Positions 40,896 through 50,814 of a stretch of 64,000 bases of DNA are shown here, piece by piece. The DNA is from Eutreptiella sp. 'Long Island Sound 2002' (taxonomy: Eukaryota; Euglenozoa; Euglenophyceae; Eutreptiales; Eutreptiaceae). Every line of letters begins with the position of its first letter. The stretch's first letter is position 1. Made by a program: the position numbers and the translations under genes. The notes below the pieces were generated by a model, which was given only the letters and a program-made list of their open reading frames with translations, ran no database searches and was not told the DNA's origin. The stretch lies in assembly GCA_964036045.1 (NCBI GenBank), contig OZ038382.1, positions 105,733,007-105,797,006 of the forward strand. Reading direction: 5' to 3'.

Positions 40896-42939
40896 TACCA
40901 GGGGGGTGCTATCAAGGGGCGGTTGCGCGCAGCGGCGTGTGCTCGCCGGTTGGGGGGTCGTGTGGCCCCAGTCAGCTTGCGGCCGTTGCTGCGACACGCC
41001 CTGACGGGTCATCCCGACGTGTTGCGGCGTCGCGCCGCCTCACTAGTAGAGCCCCGGGCTAGGTCCTCCGGCCAAAAGGCTGTACTAACTCCCCGCCTCT
41101 GCGAGCCCTATGATGGGGTGGCCCCCAACCCCTACTCGGCTATGCTAAGCAGCAGGCAGGCAAGGTAGGCACGCACTACCGGAGGTCATAACTCCGGGGT
41201 AGCAGTAGCAGGGACTCAACGTGAATCCTCTTAACCAGAACCCTAAATTCCGCCGGGGCTTAAATCCCGAACAATACAGAATTTAGGGCCCCCTTGGGCA
41301 GTTTAAGCCCGCGGGGAGGCAAAGAGGCATCACTACCAGCACGTACAATGTGGCCTATCATACGCAGATAACTGGGCTCGCCTCAACGCGGCCGGTTGAG
41401 TCCTGCTTTGGGGGCAGCACTTAACTGGACTTGGGGGAGGTCCTTAACCCTTTAGGCTTACTTACAGCAGTAAGCTCCATTTATTGAGTTATTAACTATG
41501 TACAATTTTACCCCGCAGACATGCCCCTTCTGGTGGTGCGCTCACCATTGGGGCTGCCTTTGGGGGGTTCGGGGCTTTTACCCGATTCTCCGGCCCTCCC
41601 AGGCTGTTGACCGGAGGTTTACATCATACAATACGGAGGTTCTTTGTTTAAACTACTACTTTACTTAATACATACACATCCCATAGGGCACACAGGCTCC
41701 CATAGGCCTTCTCACACCGCGGAGTTCCTCCGCGGCTCTTTCTTCCATCTTGCACCGGGTTAAGTGTGGGGTGCATCAGGGCGGCGGGGCCTCAAACCGC
41801 TAACCAACGGGGCCCCACCGCCCGGTCCGGGGGGATCTCCGGGGGGGGGGGGGGGGGGAGAGACTGGGGGGGAGGGGGGGAAGCAAAGCAGCACAGGGCA
41901 GGTGCCATTGCCTCGGCGCAGTGAGCACCGTAGCAGTGGGCTCTTGCCCAATCCCCGGCTGTGGGAGGGGAGGACAGCTGTTCGAGGGGGGGAAGAGGCC
42001 CAGGGTAAAGGGGCCGTTGTCACGGCCCTTACGATAGGCCCCTTTGCAATATGTGCTCCAGTACGCCAGCCGGCAGCGAGCCTCGGCACCCTGCATGGCT
42101 GTCTCGTCGATTAATGGCAGGGTTAGTAGTTGGCTGGGCGGGGGAACAGGGGGTCTTGGTTGGGCCCCCCGTGCATGTATGAGCCACAGGCCTCCAGGGC
42201 TTTGCGGCGCCGCTCTCCTCACTCTACCTATGAAACAAGAAAAGAAAAAACTCGAAGGGAAGGTGCTAACTGGCAGTCGCGCAAAAGAAACATGAGGGAA
42301 ACAACAGAAATGAACAAACAAAACCAGAAGATTATGGGACCCGGTGCAGACCGTCACCTTGCGGCCCCGCACTCTCACACCTCTCTCACCCACTCACGCA
42401 CCCGTCATACCCGTCCCCGCCGCGCTGCCGAAGCACTAGTCTGGGGGCCTCCTCGCTGCTGACTGCCCTACCTAAGGCAGGGGGCGGGGCATGGGGCATG
42501 GGAGGGGGGCAACAGGGAGTGCTAGGGCAAGGGCCTCCAATGGGAGTGGGGCCGGTGACGGGGGAGGCGCGTGGGGGAGGCGCATGTCGGGGGGCACGGG
42601 GGCGCGTGTGGGGGCGGTGGCAGGGGGGGGCAAGGGCAAGAGCGCTGGGGGGGCGCATGGCTGGGCCCCACTTTGGGCCCTGTGTGTCGGCGGGCGTGTT
42701 GGGGGGAGAGGAGGGGGAGGCTTGGTCAGCCGTCCTCGCTAGGGGTCACTGACCGTTCCCACGGCTGATGCGGCCGGTACTAGGGGCCGCGGGGTCCCTG
42801 GGCATGATGCTTGGCACTAGGGCGTGCACGCACCGGTCACTGTTAGTACACTGCCCAAAGGCAATGCCCGGACCCTATCGTCCGGGGCTTCGCACCCGGC
42901 ACCCAGCCCATGGGTAGAGCTGGGGAGTACTCACGTGAA
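40896..42939. other. Two-kilobase spacer between minisatellite and LINE; no gene recognised
   Basis: It holds a structured stretch at 41,176-41,310, a small 6-bp hairpin (GCTTAC/GTAAGC) near 41,457, a G run of about 16 at 41,841, and a G-rich low-complexity tract at 42,480-42,760 with many GGGG words (G-quadruplex-prone). A minus-strand frame of 197 codons at 41,800-42,393 contains a plausible-looking stretch (around LAYWSTYCKGAYRKGRDN), but its ends are low-complexity proline and serine runs and no family is recognised. Confidence 0.35.
41176..41310 (+). other. Candidate structured RNA: hairpin plus interleaved inverted repeats (pseudoknot geometry)
   Basis: The first hairpin has arms CTACCGGAG (41,176) and CTCCGGGGTAG. 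Two exact inverted repeats then interleave: CCCTAAATTC (41,241-41,250) pairs with GAATTTAGGG (41,279-41,288), and GGGCTTAAA (41,256-41,264) pairs with TTTAAGCCC (41,302-41,310). The order arm 1, arm 2, arm 1', arm 2' is that of an H-type pseudoknot with loops of 5, 14 and 13 nt. Whether it is transcribed is unknown. The call rests on base pairing only. Confidence 0.3.
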
Positions 42940-43046
42940 GTGGTGTCATGTGGTGTGCTGCGGTGTGGTGTGGTGTGGTGTGCTGTGCCGTGCCGTGTTG
43001 TGGTCTGTTGTGGTGTGTGATCTGCTGTGGTGTGTTGTATTGTGCC
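42940..43046. repeat. Degenerate TGTGG-type microsatellite at the LINE 3' end
   Basis: The tract consists almost only of TGTGG, TGTGC and TGTTG words on the plus strand (CCACA-type on the LINE strand). It lies about 130 bp beyond the ORF2 stop codon. Several LINE clades end in short tandem repeats, so this is a reasonable marker for the LINE tail. Confidence 0.8.
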
Positions 43047-43174
43047 GAAGGCGCTATTACCAAATTGCAAGAGGCCGGGATGTCTACCCAAGGGCAAAGA
43101 TAAACGGGCTGGGCTGTGTGTGTTGTGCGCGCGCGGTGTGTGTCTACGTATATCTTTGGCGGAGAGAGGGGGAG

Positions 43175-44074
43175 TCAAGAAAAACCTGGTTGGCACCACG
43201 GTGGCGACCGTTGTTATTCCAGGAGCTCCCGGTGCACCCCCTCTCTTTCCGCTTGTTGGTGCCGACGTAGCTCCTGCAACGCCCACGCAATCGTGCTGGC
43301 TGGGCCCAGGCCGGCCTTCAGCAATGTGGCACGCGCCTTGGCGTGAGCGTACCGAACCCTGATGGACTCCTCGATGACGTGGCGGATGAACTCGGTGCCC
43401 AGCGTGTGGGGCCCCATGCACTCCAGGTGGGCCCGCAGCATCGAGGGGGTCCGCAGGGCGGCTGCCCATTGGTCTAGCACTGCCGGCTCCCATAGCTGGT
43501 GGCGCACCAGGGCTGCCCGATCGCCCATCTTCCGGTCGAGCCACGCCGCGAGCCGCCGGCGGGCCGGTCTCCACTCATGGGCTTGGGCGGAGCAGGCCTA
43601 AAGGTGGGGCGCCGTCTCCGGCTGTGCCACACGGAGGAGGCAGGTCGTGTCCAGCACCGTGTTCCGGTGGGAGTACCGGTGGGCCAGGACTGTCATTGTA
43701 GGGATGTTGTCCATACGGTGCGCCGTGACGTGGCGCTGCTGGTCCTTGTCGAACCCGTCTAGGGGGAGCCCTCCTCCCGGCATATAGTTTACTCCCCACC
43801 GGGCCTCATAGCCGGCCTGCGCCGGTATTGCAGCCCGTTCCTGCAACCAGTCCCTCAGCGCCGTTGGGGAGAGCTGACACTGGTCGCGGTAGGGCGCTGG
43901 GGGGAGGAAAGAGTAAGGGCGCCTAAGGAGCCACGTTAAATCCACGTCCGGCGGCGACGCAGTGACGGTGAGGTCCGTGATCCAATGAGACGGCGTGGTC
44001 GCCACATTGATGGCAGACTCCGGGGAGAGGCGCTGCCCCCCCCAAGACGGTTGCGTAGAGGTGGTGGATACCAT
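43175..44074 (-). CDS. LINE ORF2 C-terminal region with Cys/His motif
   Basis: One frame runs from about 44,074 to a TGA at 43,175, crossed only by TAG at 43,598 and TAA at 43,214. Around 43,598 the protein reads CLLRVAQPETAPHL, then the TAG codon, then AC. The spacing H-L-x-x-C after a P-E-T matches the C-terminal Cys/His motif found after RT or RNase H in many LINEs (C...ET..HL..C), and it is kept only if the TAG is one residue. Downstream is an alpha-helical, charged tail (RRHQQAEREGVHRELLE). This region probably binds nucleic acid during target-primed reverse transcription, which is an inference from the family. The upstream junction to the RNase H part requires a frameshift near 44,070. 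Confidence 0.6.
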
Positions 44075-44784
44075 CTTCGCAGTGGCCCCCCTCTTGGTAC
44101 GTGCGGAGGGCTCCCCCCGCCGCTTCCGAGTCCGGCACCAGCCACTAAACGCCTGGCTGTTGCGCCAGCCCGCGGACGTATGAGAGGAGGATCATTGCCT
44201 CCCCTTCCCGGGAGGTGCCCACTCCCGAGGCCACCCGGGCCTGGTAGGCAAGGCCCGCTCTGGGCAACTCCGGCCATTGCCATACCCCCTCGCGTGGCCC
44301 CCGCTTCAACTGCCACGACAGTTCCGCGGAGGGTAGCCAAAGCTGGCAGGCCATGGAACCACATGCCCGACTGGGCCTTGGAAACCAGTACATTTGGGGG
44401 GTCGGTGGCCCGGTTGTGTGGCTCCACGAGGACCAAGTCCCAATGGTGTTCCCTGAGGTGGGTGCGCAAGGCTTGGTGGAGGTCCGCCGGCACCATTCCC
44501 ACCGTATCGAGGGAGTAATAGAGGGACCCCTTGCTCGGGTGCCCCGGGCACTTGTGCGCCGCACGCTCCACTGGGTACTTGAAACGCGCCGCGGCCGATG
44601 GGGCTATGGCTATCCACGGGAGAGGCGGCAAAGCCGCGGTGACCGTCACGAGGGGGGCTCGCGACGTCTTGGCCCATCGCCAGTAGGCGTCTGTCGTGGG
44701 GGCGGCCAGCCACACGATGGTGGGCGCCCAGACCCCGGTGACTTGTAGCTGGGCCAGGGATTGATGGTGGTGGCCGCTCCATAA
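44075..44784 (-). CDS. LINE ORF2 RNase H domain
   Basis: The first strand motif VVAVEAGATRGGMAMAGV is in one frame (about 44,340-44,290). A shift at the GC-rich stretch near 44,240 leads to SGVGTSREGEAMILLSYV and then, across a TAG at 44,145, to WLVPDSEAAGGALRTY. This is the RNase H pattern: a beta strand ending in the first acid, a helix with E, and a strand ending in DS. The first catalytic Asp appears as Glu (VEAG), which may weaken activity. RNase H in a LINE removes template RNA from the RNA-DNA hybrid. Preceding it is a connection region (HWDLVLVEPHNRATDPPNV) without a recognised fold. The call depends on joining two frames, so confidence is moderate. Confidence 0.55.
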
Positions 44785-45675
44785 CTAGGCATGCAGGGGC
44801 GCTTCCACCTGCACTTGGATGCCCAAGAGGGCCACCAAGAGGCGGTGTAGCCTGGTGTCACTGGTGGGGCGCCTAGGGGTTGGCGGCACACCCTCAGTTC
44901 GGGTACCTAGTCCTCCGCTTCCATGGTATCCTGCATGGCCGCGGTCACCCGGAGGGGCTGCCGCATGTGGTATACGGTCGCCATGCGGGTGGTTTTGGCC
45001 GTGCGGCCGACGATGACCACGTCCGCCTGGTAGGCGGGTACGGCGGCCGGGATGGAGTCTTTGGGCGCCGCCTGCCACTGCGGCGGGGGCCCCCTCAGGG
45101 TGGGAACTAGGACGGCCGCGTGGCAGACCAGCCATGCCCGCAGTCCCGGGACTCCCTTGCGGGCCGGCGCCCGCTCCCTCAGGACGCGCTCCTGCAGCAC
45201 GCGAGGGTCCCCCGTGTAGAGGTCGCCCGGGTGATGGTAACCCAGGGCCTGCAACGTCTCGTAGATTGTCGGGGATGAACAGCTGTACGACGTCGCCATA
45301 CCGGGTTGGGTACACTTCCACCCAGGTGGCGGGGGCCGCCAACGCCCCCGCCCGGGGCCCTCCGGGGCCTCCCACCAGGATGGGGGTTGTCCCCGAGCAG
45401 GGACCCGGCATCCACATGGGCATGGCCACTTCGTCCACGACTTTCTGCAGCGTGGCTATGAGGTGGGGGCACTTCGGGTGGTGGGTTTACTGCCCTGGAG
45501 TAAGCACCGCAGGGCACCCCCCTCTGAGCGCCTGGTGCGTCTGAAGGGAGTGGGCCTGGGAGTCCCGGAACTCCTTTTTGGCCCAGGCGCCCTGCCGGAC
45601 CCACTCTCTGACCACCGCGGTCTGCCACGAGTGTGCCGACCGGGTCAGACCCTGGCAGCCATGCTCCCGTGGCCC
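44785..45675 (-). CDS. LINE ORF2 connection region between RT and RNase H
   Basis: Protein-like sequence continues here in two successive frames. The frame from the RT (WQTAVVREWVRQGAWAKKEF, then TWVEVYPTRYGDVVQLFIPD) is replaced near 45,270 by another (YETLQALGYHHPGDLYTGDP ... YQADVVIVGR). The first frame returns near 44,870 (RLHRLLVALLGIQVQVEAPL). In-frame TAA (45,487) and TAG (44,907; 44,785) lie within otherwise coherent protein, and no TGA does. There is no known domain. Its position corresponds to the RT thumb and connection part of ORF2. Confidence 0.5.
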
Positions 45676-46900
45676 CTAGAACGGGTCTGTGTGGGCGTGG
45701 CGGGAGATGCCCGTCACATGCTTATACGCCCTGACCATGAGGGCGTCATTGGCTGCGTGCACCCGGGCCGTGGGGCGGTACACGTTGGCCAGGGAGAGCA
45801 GCTTGCTCGGGAGTTTGGCCATGAGGACCATCATGGCAGCGTCCGGGGAGAGCCGCTTGGGGCGGACCTGCCTCGAGACGGCCGCCCGGATCTCCGGCAC
45901 GTTGCGGGGGGCTGTGGGCGCCCCCTGAAGGTATATGTCCGTCAGGGCTGTATCTCCGGGGCCCCGGCCACGGCCTCCTGCTGCTAGTCCGGGGTGTCCG
46001 TTACACACGTGCGGCCCAGATGGCAAGCCACGGCTGCCGGTGTGGGTGACCGCAGAGGCTGCGGGTCGGACGGCGACCCGTGCTAAATCTTGCGGTCCGG
46101 GACGTCCACCCGCACGATTCCCTGATATTAGGTCCGCTGATCAAGCAGGACCCTTTGTATGGGGTGGGAGTCGCCCCGCTACAGGATCACGACGGTGTCG
46201 TCCACCCACATAAGCCCCGGGAAGCGGAAGGGCTCCACCGCACGAGTCCTGTAGCCCATGTCCATGAAGCACAGGAAAGGGAGCGCCGCCGTAGCTCCTG
46301 CATGGACCCCCTGGATTGTGCCCTCGGGAGTTCCCAAGAATTGTGGCAGGGTGCTGGACTGCCATGGGCCTAGGGGCAGGGTGTACTAGAAACCCTCGGT
46401 GTGGGTGGCGAGGTGGTCCGCCTCCCCCAGGCCTACCCGGGCCCGCACTATGGGGTGGATGTCTTGGGCGATCACGTCGAAAAACTTCACGAGATCCGTG
46501 ATCAGGACGTCCAATATTCGGCGCTGAAGCTGGGCCTGGTCTAGCTTCATGTGCACCGTGCGGACCACCTCCTGGAGGGACACCCCTCGCATGCCTCCCA
46601 CGAGGCAGGGAACTCCCAGGGCCCGTTCATAGACGGCCGTCGCAACGGCGTAGAAAGCTGTGGGCTCTAGCTTCGACACGTGGCAGGAGATGGTTATCGC
46701 CCCGGAGGTTGGCCTCCTGGACAGGCTGGTCCGGGTTACCCGCCCTCGCCTCGCCTGCCCACCGTGCGGCTGACTGGGGGGCTACGCACCATGGCGCGGA
46801 GGGTCCCCTAGTCCGCCTCCGGCAAGTGCCGGTACCATGTGATGTCGACGCAGACGTTCGCCTCGGGCAGGCGGAGGTCGGGGCCACTTGACTTGCCTCA
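45676..46900 (-). CDS. LINE ORF2 reverse transcriptase
   Basis: RT motifs occur in order on the minus strand: RPTSGAITISCHVSKLEPTA (fingers, about 46,700); VLITDLVKFFDVI (motif A with catalytic Asp, about 46,475-46,505); GTPEGTIQGVHAGA (motif B, about 46,290-46,335); and LMWVDDTVVIL (motif C, the two Asp near 46,197-46,202). The thumb-like segment SKLLSLANVYRP follows in the next frame (45,676-46,026). The usual Y/F-A-D-D box is W-V-D-D here. TAG codons lie between motifs A and B (46,386), directly after motif C (46,179) and at 46,083 and 45,676, and TAA at 46,128. Reading them as Gln gives VVIL-Q-RGDSHPIQ. Upstream, GKSSGPD resembles the GK-x-GPD entry of LINE RTs and is preceded by the only internal TGA (46,898). 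The catalytic residues themselves look intact. Confidence 0.8.
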
Positions 46901-47689
46901 CTGCACCTCCGACAGGTGGCGACGCTGGACATAGTTGCCGCGGGCCGGTGGGGCATGCTGTGGCAAGAGCCCCAAGTACCGTTGGAAGTGGGCCCATCGG
47001 TCAGCGTCGTCCCGTATACAGTAGCTATGGCCCTGGAGCCGTTGGCGGCTTAGGTACAAGGCGGACAGCGTCTCCCTGGGGTTGAGGAGCGCCTTGCAGT
47101 CCAGCGGGATCTCACAGATGTCCCGCGGGGGGGCACGGCTGCGCTGTTGGACCTCCCTCAAGTGCTCCGGGGTGCGCTTGAGGTTTTGGGTTTCCTGCGA
47201 GCGCCGGAGGGCCCTTCGCTTAATCACCCGGAGGCTTTGTTGGCGCTGGGCCCTCCCCCGGGGCCACAAGGCTCCTTTTGAGGGCACGACGCGCCGTTAT
47301 TGAGGTGCCCAGCACGTTTTGGGCCATTCGCGTGAAGCGCTCCACGGAGGGGAGCATACCGCGCGCCGGGAAGGGGTGCTGAGGAGCCTTCCAAGGGGGG
47401 GCCCACTCCGCTAGGCGCGCCCGGAGGCGGTACTACCTAAAACGGAGGGCCCGGACCCTGCCCGTAGCGTGGGCCCACTCATAGATGGCCCGCTGCAGGC
47501 ACTTCAGCCACTTGTCCGGGACGGCCTGGGGGTTGAAGGCCTTCCTGCAGAGCACTGAGCTTTGGAAAGCGGCGGTCTCCGCCGGCGATAGGGCCACTGG
47601 GCCCAGGTGGTACTCCGGCGTGCGGGACACCGTATGGGGGCTGAGTTTGTCCAGCCGTACCACGGGGAACGCAGCGGTGAAGAGAAGGG
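46901..47689 (-). CDS. LINE ORF2 linker between endonuclease and RT
   Basis: Two frames carry coherent protein. The first (47,689-about 47,290) begins PLLFTAAFPVVRLDKLSPHT, continues through KWLKCLQRAIYEWAHATGR and crosses a TAG at 47,433. The second (about 47,287-46,901) includes RTPEHLREVQQRSRAP and CIRDDADRWAHFQRYLGLLP. Charged helical linkers of this size are typical between the APE endonuclease and the RT of LINEs. The upstream edge is the Mutator-like insertion, and deleting that insertion with one copy of its target duplication continues the endonuclease frame directly into this one. Confidence 0.6.
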
Positions 47690-47700
47690 GTACACGGTGG
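47690..47700 (+). repeat. Left target-site duplication of the Mutator-like element
   Basis: GTACACGGTGG here matches GTACGTGGTGG at 53,797-53,807 at 9 of 11 positions. MULEs typically make 8-11-bp target duplications. Confidence 0.65.
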
Positions 47701-47760
47701 GTCCAAGCTTTTTTTGTACATGCGAATCTTAATTTTTAGCACTTATCTTATTTTGTAGCA

Positions 47761-47850
47761 TAAAAAAAAAGAGTTCGCGCTAAAAAAAAAGATTCCGCGC
47801 TAAAAAAAAAGATTCCGTGCTAAAAAAAAAGATTCCGCGCTAAAAAAAAG
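47761..47850 (+). repeat. Left subterminal 20-bp tandem repeats of the MULE
   Basis: The unit TAAAAAAAAAGATTCCGCGC repeats with an exact 20-bp period about 4.5 times; the first unit has GAGTTCGCGC. The same A9-GATT core is scattered at the other end in both orientations. Such repeats are often transposase binding sites, which is an inference here. Confidence 0.9.
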
Positions 47851-48029
47851 ATTTTTACATGATCATCATGTATGTCTCACAAAGTTGCACGGGGGGAGGG
47901 TTACAAGGAGTGCTACTGCATCAAGCCAACCCCTGCCCATGTTCACAACTTCATACAGTAGGGGAACTTGGGTTTCCGGACTGACCCAATATGCACCCAG
48001 TGGCCCTCTTTCCTTGTTGCCTGCTGCAT

Positions 48030-48365
48030 GCGGTGAGGAGGTACCCTATGCAGGGATGTCATGAATGTGGAAGGTTTTGGGTGCATTGCGCAGAACTTGT
48101 GTTTCACAACAGGGGTGTCCCTTTGGAGCTGGGGGGCCTATGCAGAGAGTTCATCGGAGAGGATCACAGGTAATGGATGAATGTTGTAAAGTAGGGTACT
48201 TAGCCACCTTGGCCAGAGCCCATGTGCACAATTTCATCTGCTCAGAGAACAGGGGTTTCCCTTTGCTGGGGGACCTATGCAGAGAGGTCATTTGAACGGA
48301 TCATAGGTAATGCCTGGATTTTGTGAAGTAGGGCACTCAACCATGTTGGCCAGAGCCCTGGGGCA
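48030..48365 (+). repeat. 137-bp imperfect tandem repeat in the MULE 5' region
   Basis: CCTATGCAGAGAG(T/G)TCAT, GGTAATG and TTGGCCAGAGCCC recur 137 bp apart (GGTAATG at 48,169 and 48,306), with a weaker partial copy before them near 48,045. The segments 47,861-48,029 and 48,366-48,721 show nothing recognisable apart from short C-rich stretches. The repeat is probably the 5' untranslated or promoter region of the transposase. Confidence 0.75.
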
Positions 48366-48880
48366 CAGTTTCAAGTCTCAACGGAACCGACGTCTCAAGA
48401 TCGAGGAAAGGACTACGTGCTGGTAGCTGGAACACATGTCTCACTCCTACCCTCCTGCCCCCCTTTCCTTCTTGCCTTTCACACCCATGGTTGACAATTT
48501 GCTGCACTGAATGCCCCCCTTTCACTCCAGTGTTTACAACCCATGCCTAACAAGTGTGTTTGTGGGGCAGATGCAACTGTGTCAGCGGCCGAACTAGGCG
48601 ACGCTCTCTAGCGTGTTGCTGTTGCAATGTACCCACGGTGCCCAACTATTTGCACAACCTGTTTCCACATCATCCTGAAGGGTGCCCTGCCTGCAGAACC
48701 GACGTTGAGTGTATCTGCTGAAGACCCACACGTCCCCCCCCTGTCCCCCCCAGCCCTGCCACTGGTCAAGGCCCTGGTCAGGCCCCTTCCGGTTCGCTAG
48801 ACAACGGTTCCACAGCCGGTTCGGCAAACAACAATTCCACCGAGGCCACCGTTGAAAACCCAGGTGTAGAGTTTGCACCT

Positions 48881-50809
48881 TTGCACCGACAAGTCTTCGC
48901 AACTCGCAAGCTAGCCAGGGATGCCGCTCGCACAGTGGATGGGCGTTTTGCGTCCAAGCCTGGTCGGCAAAACGTGTACGCATGTTCTTGTGAGGGTTGT
49001 GACACCAAGTGGTATGTGCGACATGACCAGGTGGCTGGGCGGTGGACCATCAAACATATCGGCCTTTGTGAGCATGGGACAAATGCATCATACTTGGAGG
49101 GTACGTCTCTCCATTTGCCGTTGCCCATGACCCTTAAGCTCAAGGATTTTTTGCAAGGCAATTGTCCACAACCGGCTCCAGCTTTGATGCGGGAAGCGTT
49201 CCCTGGTGACCCTGTGGTAGGCGAAATGTCGGCAAAGTGGATCGCCAATTGGAATGCACGGCGGCCCCCCCCGCCCCCTAGTACCAAGGCAAAGCTTGAG
49301 AAATGGATCAACGAGCTGGAAGAGGAGCGAATTGATGACGATTCGCCGTATTGCTTCAAGGAATCCATTGCAGATGACGGATCCACCTTCTTGACTTGCT
49401 TGTCGACGCCGAACCTGAGTCGAAATGCCCGCAGGGGCCGTGGGGAGGATTTCTTGTCTATCGACGGGCAGTTCTCCATCACGGTAGAGGGCTTCACCAT
49501 GCAAGTCCTGGGCACGTGTGACGTCGCACACCATTTGTTGCCCATCGCTGTTTGCGTAGCAACATCAGAGCGGAAAGCAGTCACCGCACCGTTCTTGAAG
49601 GCGGTGCACGAGGAGGTGCAAAAGGATGTGTCCCCTTGGTGCCCAACAAAGGGGATGGCGGTTCATGCTGATGCCTTTCGGGATGTGCTCGCCGTAGAGT
49701 TCCGTGGGATGATGGTGGCCGACCGTTGTTTCCATGTTGCGAAGATTGTTCGCGATAAGGCAACCCTTTTGGGATCTTTTTACCCTGCCATCATGGCAAC
49801 GGTACGGGAATTGGCCAATTTGCCGTCCCCGCAAGTGCACCACGACAAGAAGGGAGAGGCTATTACAGAGTGGGTTTCCCAAGACGTTCCCGAAAAGTTC
49901 ACCGAGGCTTTCCGGAAAGAGTATTTGGGCACATCATGGTGCATTGCCAGATTGCCCGCCGGCTACCCAACCACAAACAATCATCAAGAGGGCATAAATT
50001 CTGCCGTGAAGCGCATTTGGACTCGGCATGACCGCCGGCGCCTCATCCCTTTCGTGAAATGGGTCAAGCGCATGCTCCACAATTGGTCGAAAAACCGCAC
50101 CACGCCTGTGGTTGGCTTGTACCCCAACGCTCTACAGCTGAAACGCATGCGCTTGGCGAAAACTGCACACATGCAGTTTGCGGGTGGTTACTGGTTCGCA
50201 GAGGCGTCGGTGGATGGAGTCCCGCAGACCATTACTGCGGAGGAGACGACCGCTTTGCAGGCGGGGCTTGATGCAGGCCCCTTGGATACGGCTGCTTGCA
50301 AATTGTTGCAGCAGTACAGGCGGTTCAACGCAATGCATTGCTTTTGCCCGGAGTTTTGGCAGTATGCTTCATGTTGGCATGTCTTTTGGGCACAAGAACA
50401 AGGTCAACAACGGGAGTGGGTCATCGTACGGATCCGTGAAGCCCGCCGAATGGGATACCAGCAACATCCACCCCAAGGCCACGCCCGCAGACGAAGAGGC
50501 CACAGTCCCATTGACGGAGATGCAACCCACACCAGGTTTGTGTTGTTTGTGCCGGTATTCGAGACCCTAGGATGTATGGCAAGCATCAGACTAAGAATAA
50601 TTTCTTGTATGCCAGCAAGGCCGGATAGGTGCAGAATTCGGGACCCCGGGACCTATGGCAAGCATCAGAATAAAAAGCAAAACTTCCTAGTATGCCAACA
50701 AGGGCGGATAGGTGCGGAAATTTGGACTGCAGGACCTATGGCAAGCATCAGACTAAAAGGAAAAATTCTTGGTATGCCAACAGCCTGCAAGCCCCATCCC
50801 TTTCTCTGA
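48881..50809 (+). CDS. Mutator-like (MULE) transposase
   Basis: It is likely to bind the element ends and cut and paste the transposon. Numbering from 48,881, an N-terminal WRKY/FLYWCH-type zinc finger has C35-C37-C40...C63-x-H65. The MULE catalytic domain then has D195 (LSIDGQF), D264 (VHADAFRDVL) followed by C283-x-H285, and E370 (TTNNHQEGINSAVKR). A SWIM zinc finger C487-x-C489-x8-C498-x-H500 follows. This order is the MULE hallmark. The codon at 48,881 is TTG. The frame is open upstream to 48,722 with a Pro/Ser/Asn-rich leader and no ATG, and the first in-frame ATG is codon 83, inside the protein, so an upstream exon or a non-ATG start is likely. After about codon 550 the frame runs through an 80-bp tandem repeat and is probably not genuine. 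It ends in TGA. All of its roughly 29 Gln codons are CAA or CAG, unlike the surrounding LINE. Confidence 0.88.
   Translation: MHRQVFATRKLARDAARTVDGRFASKPGRQNVYACSCEGCDTKWYVRHDQVAGRWTIKHIGLCEHGTNASYLEGTSLHLPLPMTLKLKDFLQGNCPQPAPALMREAFPGDPVVGEMSAKWIANWNARRPPPPPSTKAKLEKWINELEEERIDDDSPYCFKESIADDGSTFLTCLSTPNLSRNARRGRGEDFLSIDGQFSITVEGFTMQVLGTCDVAHHLLPIAVCVATSERKAVTAPFLKAVHEEVQKDVSPWCPTKGMAVHADAFRDVLAVEFRGMMVADRCFHVAKIVRDKATLLGSFYPAIMATVRELANLPSPQVHHDKKGEAITEWVSQDVPEKFTEAFRKEYLGTSWCIARLPAGYPTTNNHQEGINSAVKRIWTRHDRRRLIPFVKWVKRMLHNWSKNRTTPVVGLYPNALQLKRMRLAKTAHMQFAGGYWFAEASVDGVPQTITAEETTALQAGLDAGPLDTAACKLLQQYRRFNAMHCFCPEFWQYASCWHVFWAQEQGQQREWVIVRIREARRMGYQQHPPQGHARRRRGHSPIDGDATHTRFVLFVPVFETLGCMASIRLRIISCMPARPDRCRIRDPGTYGKHQNKKQNFLVCQQGRIGAEIWTAGPMASIRLKGKILGMPTACKPHPFL
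50565..50783 (+). repeat. Three tandem copies of an 80-bp repeat after the SWIM domain
   Basis: TATGGCAAGCATCAGA recurs at 50,575, 50,654 and 50,737 (periods 79 and 83), with TATGCCA(A/G)CAAGG and CGGATAGGTGC between. It interrupts the end of the transposase frame and precedes the protease-like segment, so it may be intronic or intergenic. Confidence 0.85.
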
Positions 50810-50814
50810 ATGAC

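Noticed and set aside
41160-41320. tRNA or rRNA fragment
   Set aside because: There is no cloverleaf, no A/B box spacing and no recognisable rRNA core sequence. Only inverted repeats are supported.
41800-42393. 197-codon minus-strand frame
   Set aside because: A short plausible stretch is embedded in Pro/Ser low complexity; no motif or homologous copy in the window supports it.
42843-43574. 243-codon minus-strand frame over the LINE 3' end
   Set aside because: It is in a different frame from the supported ORF2 C-terminus and includes the translated microsatellite (His/Thr repeats).
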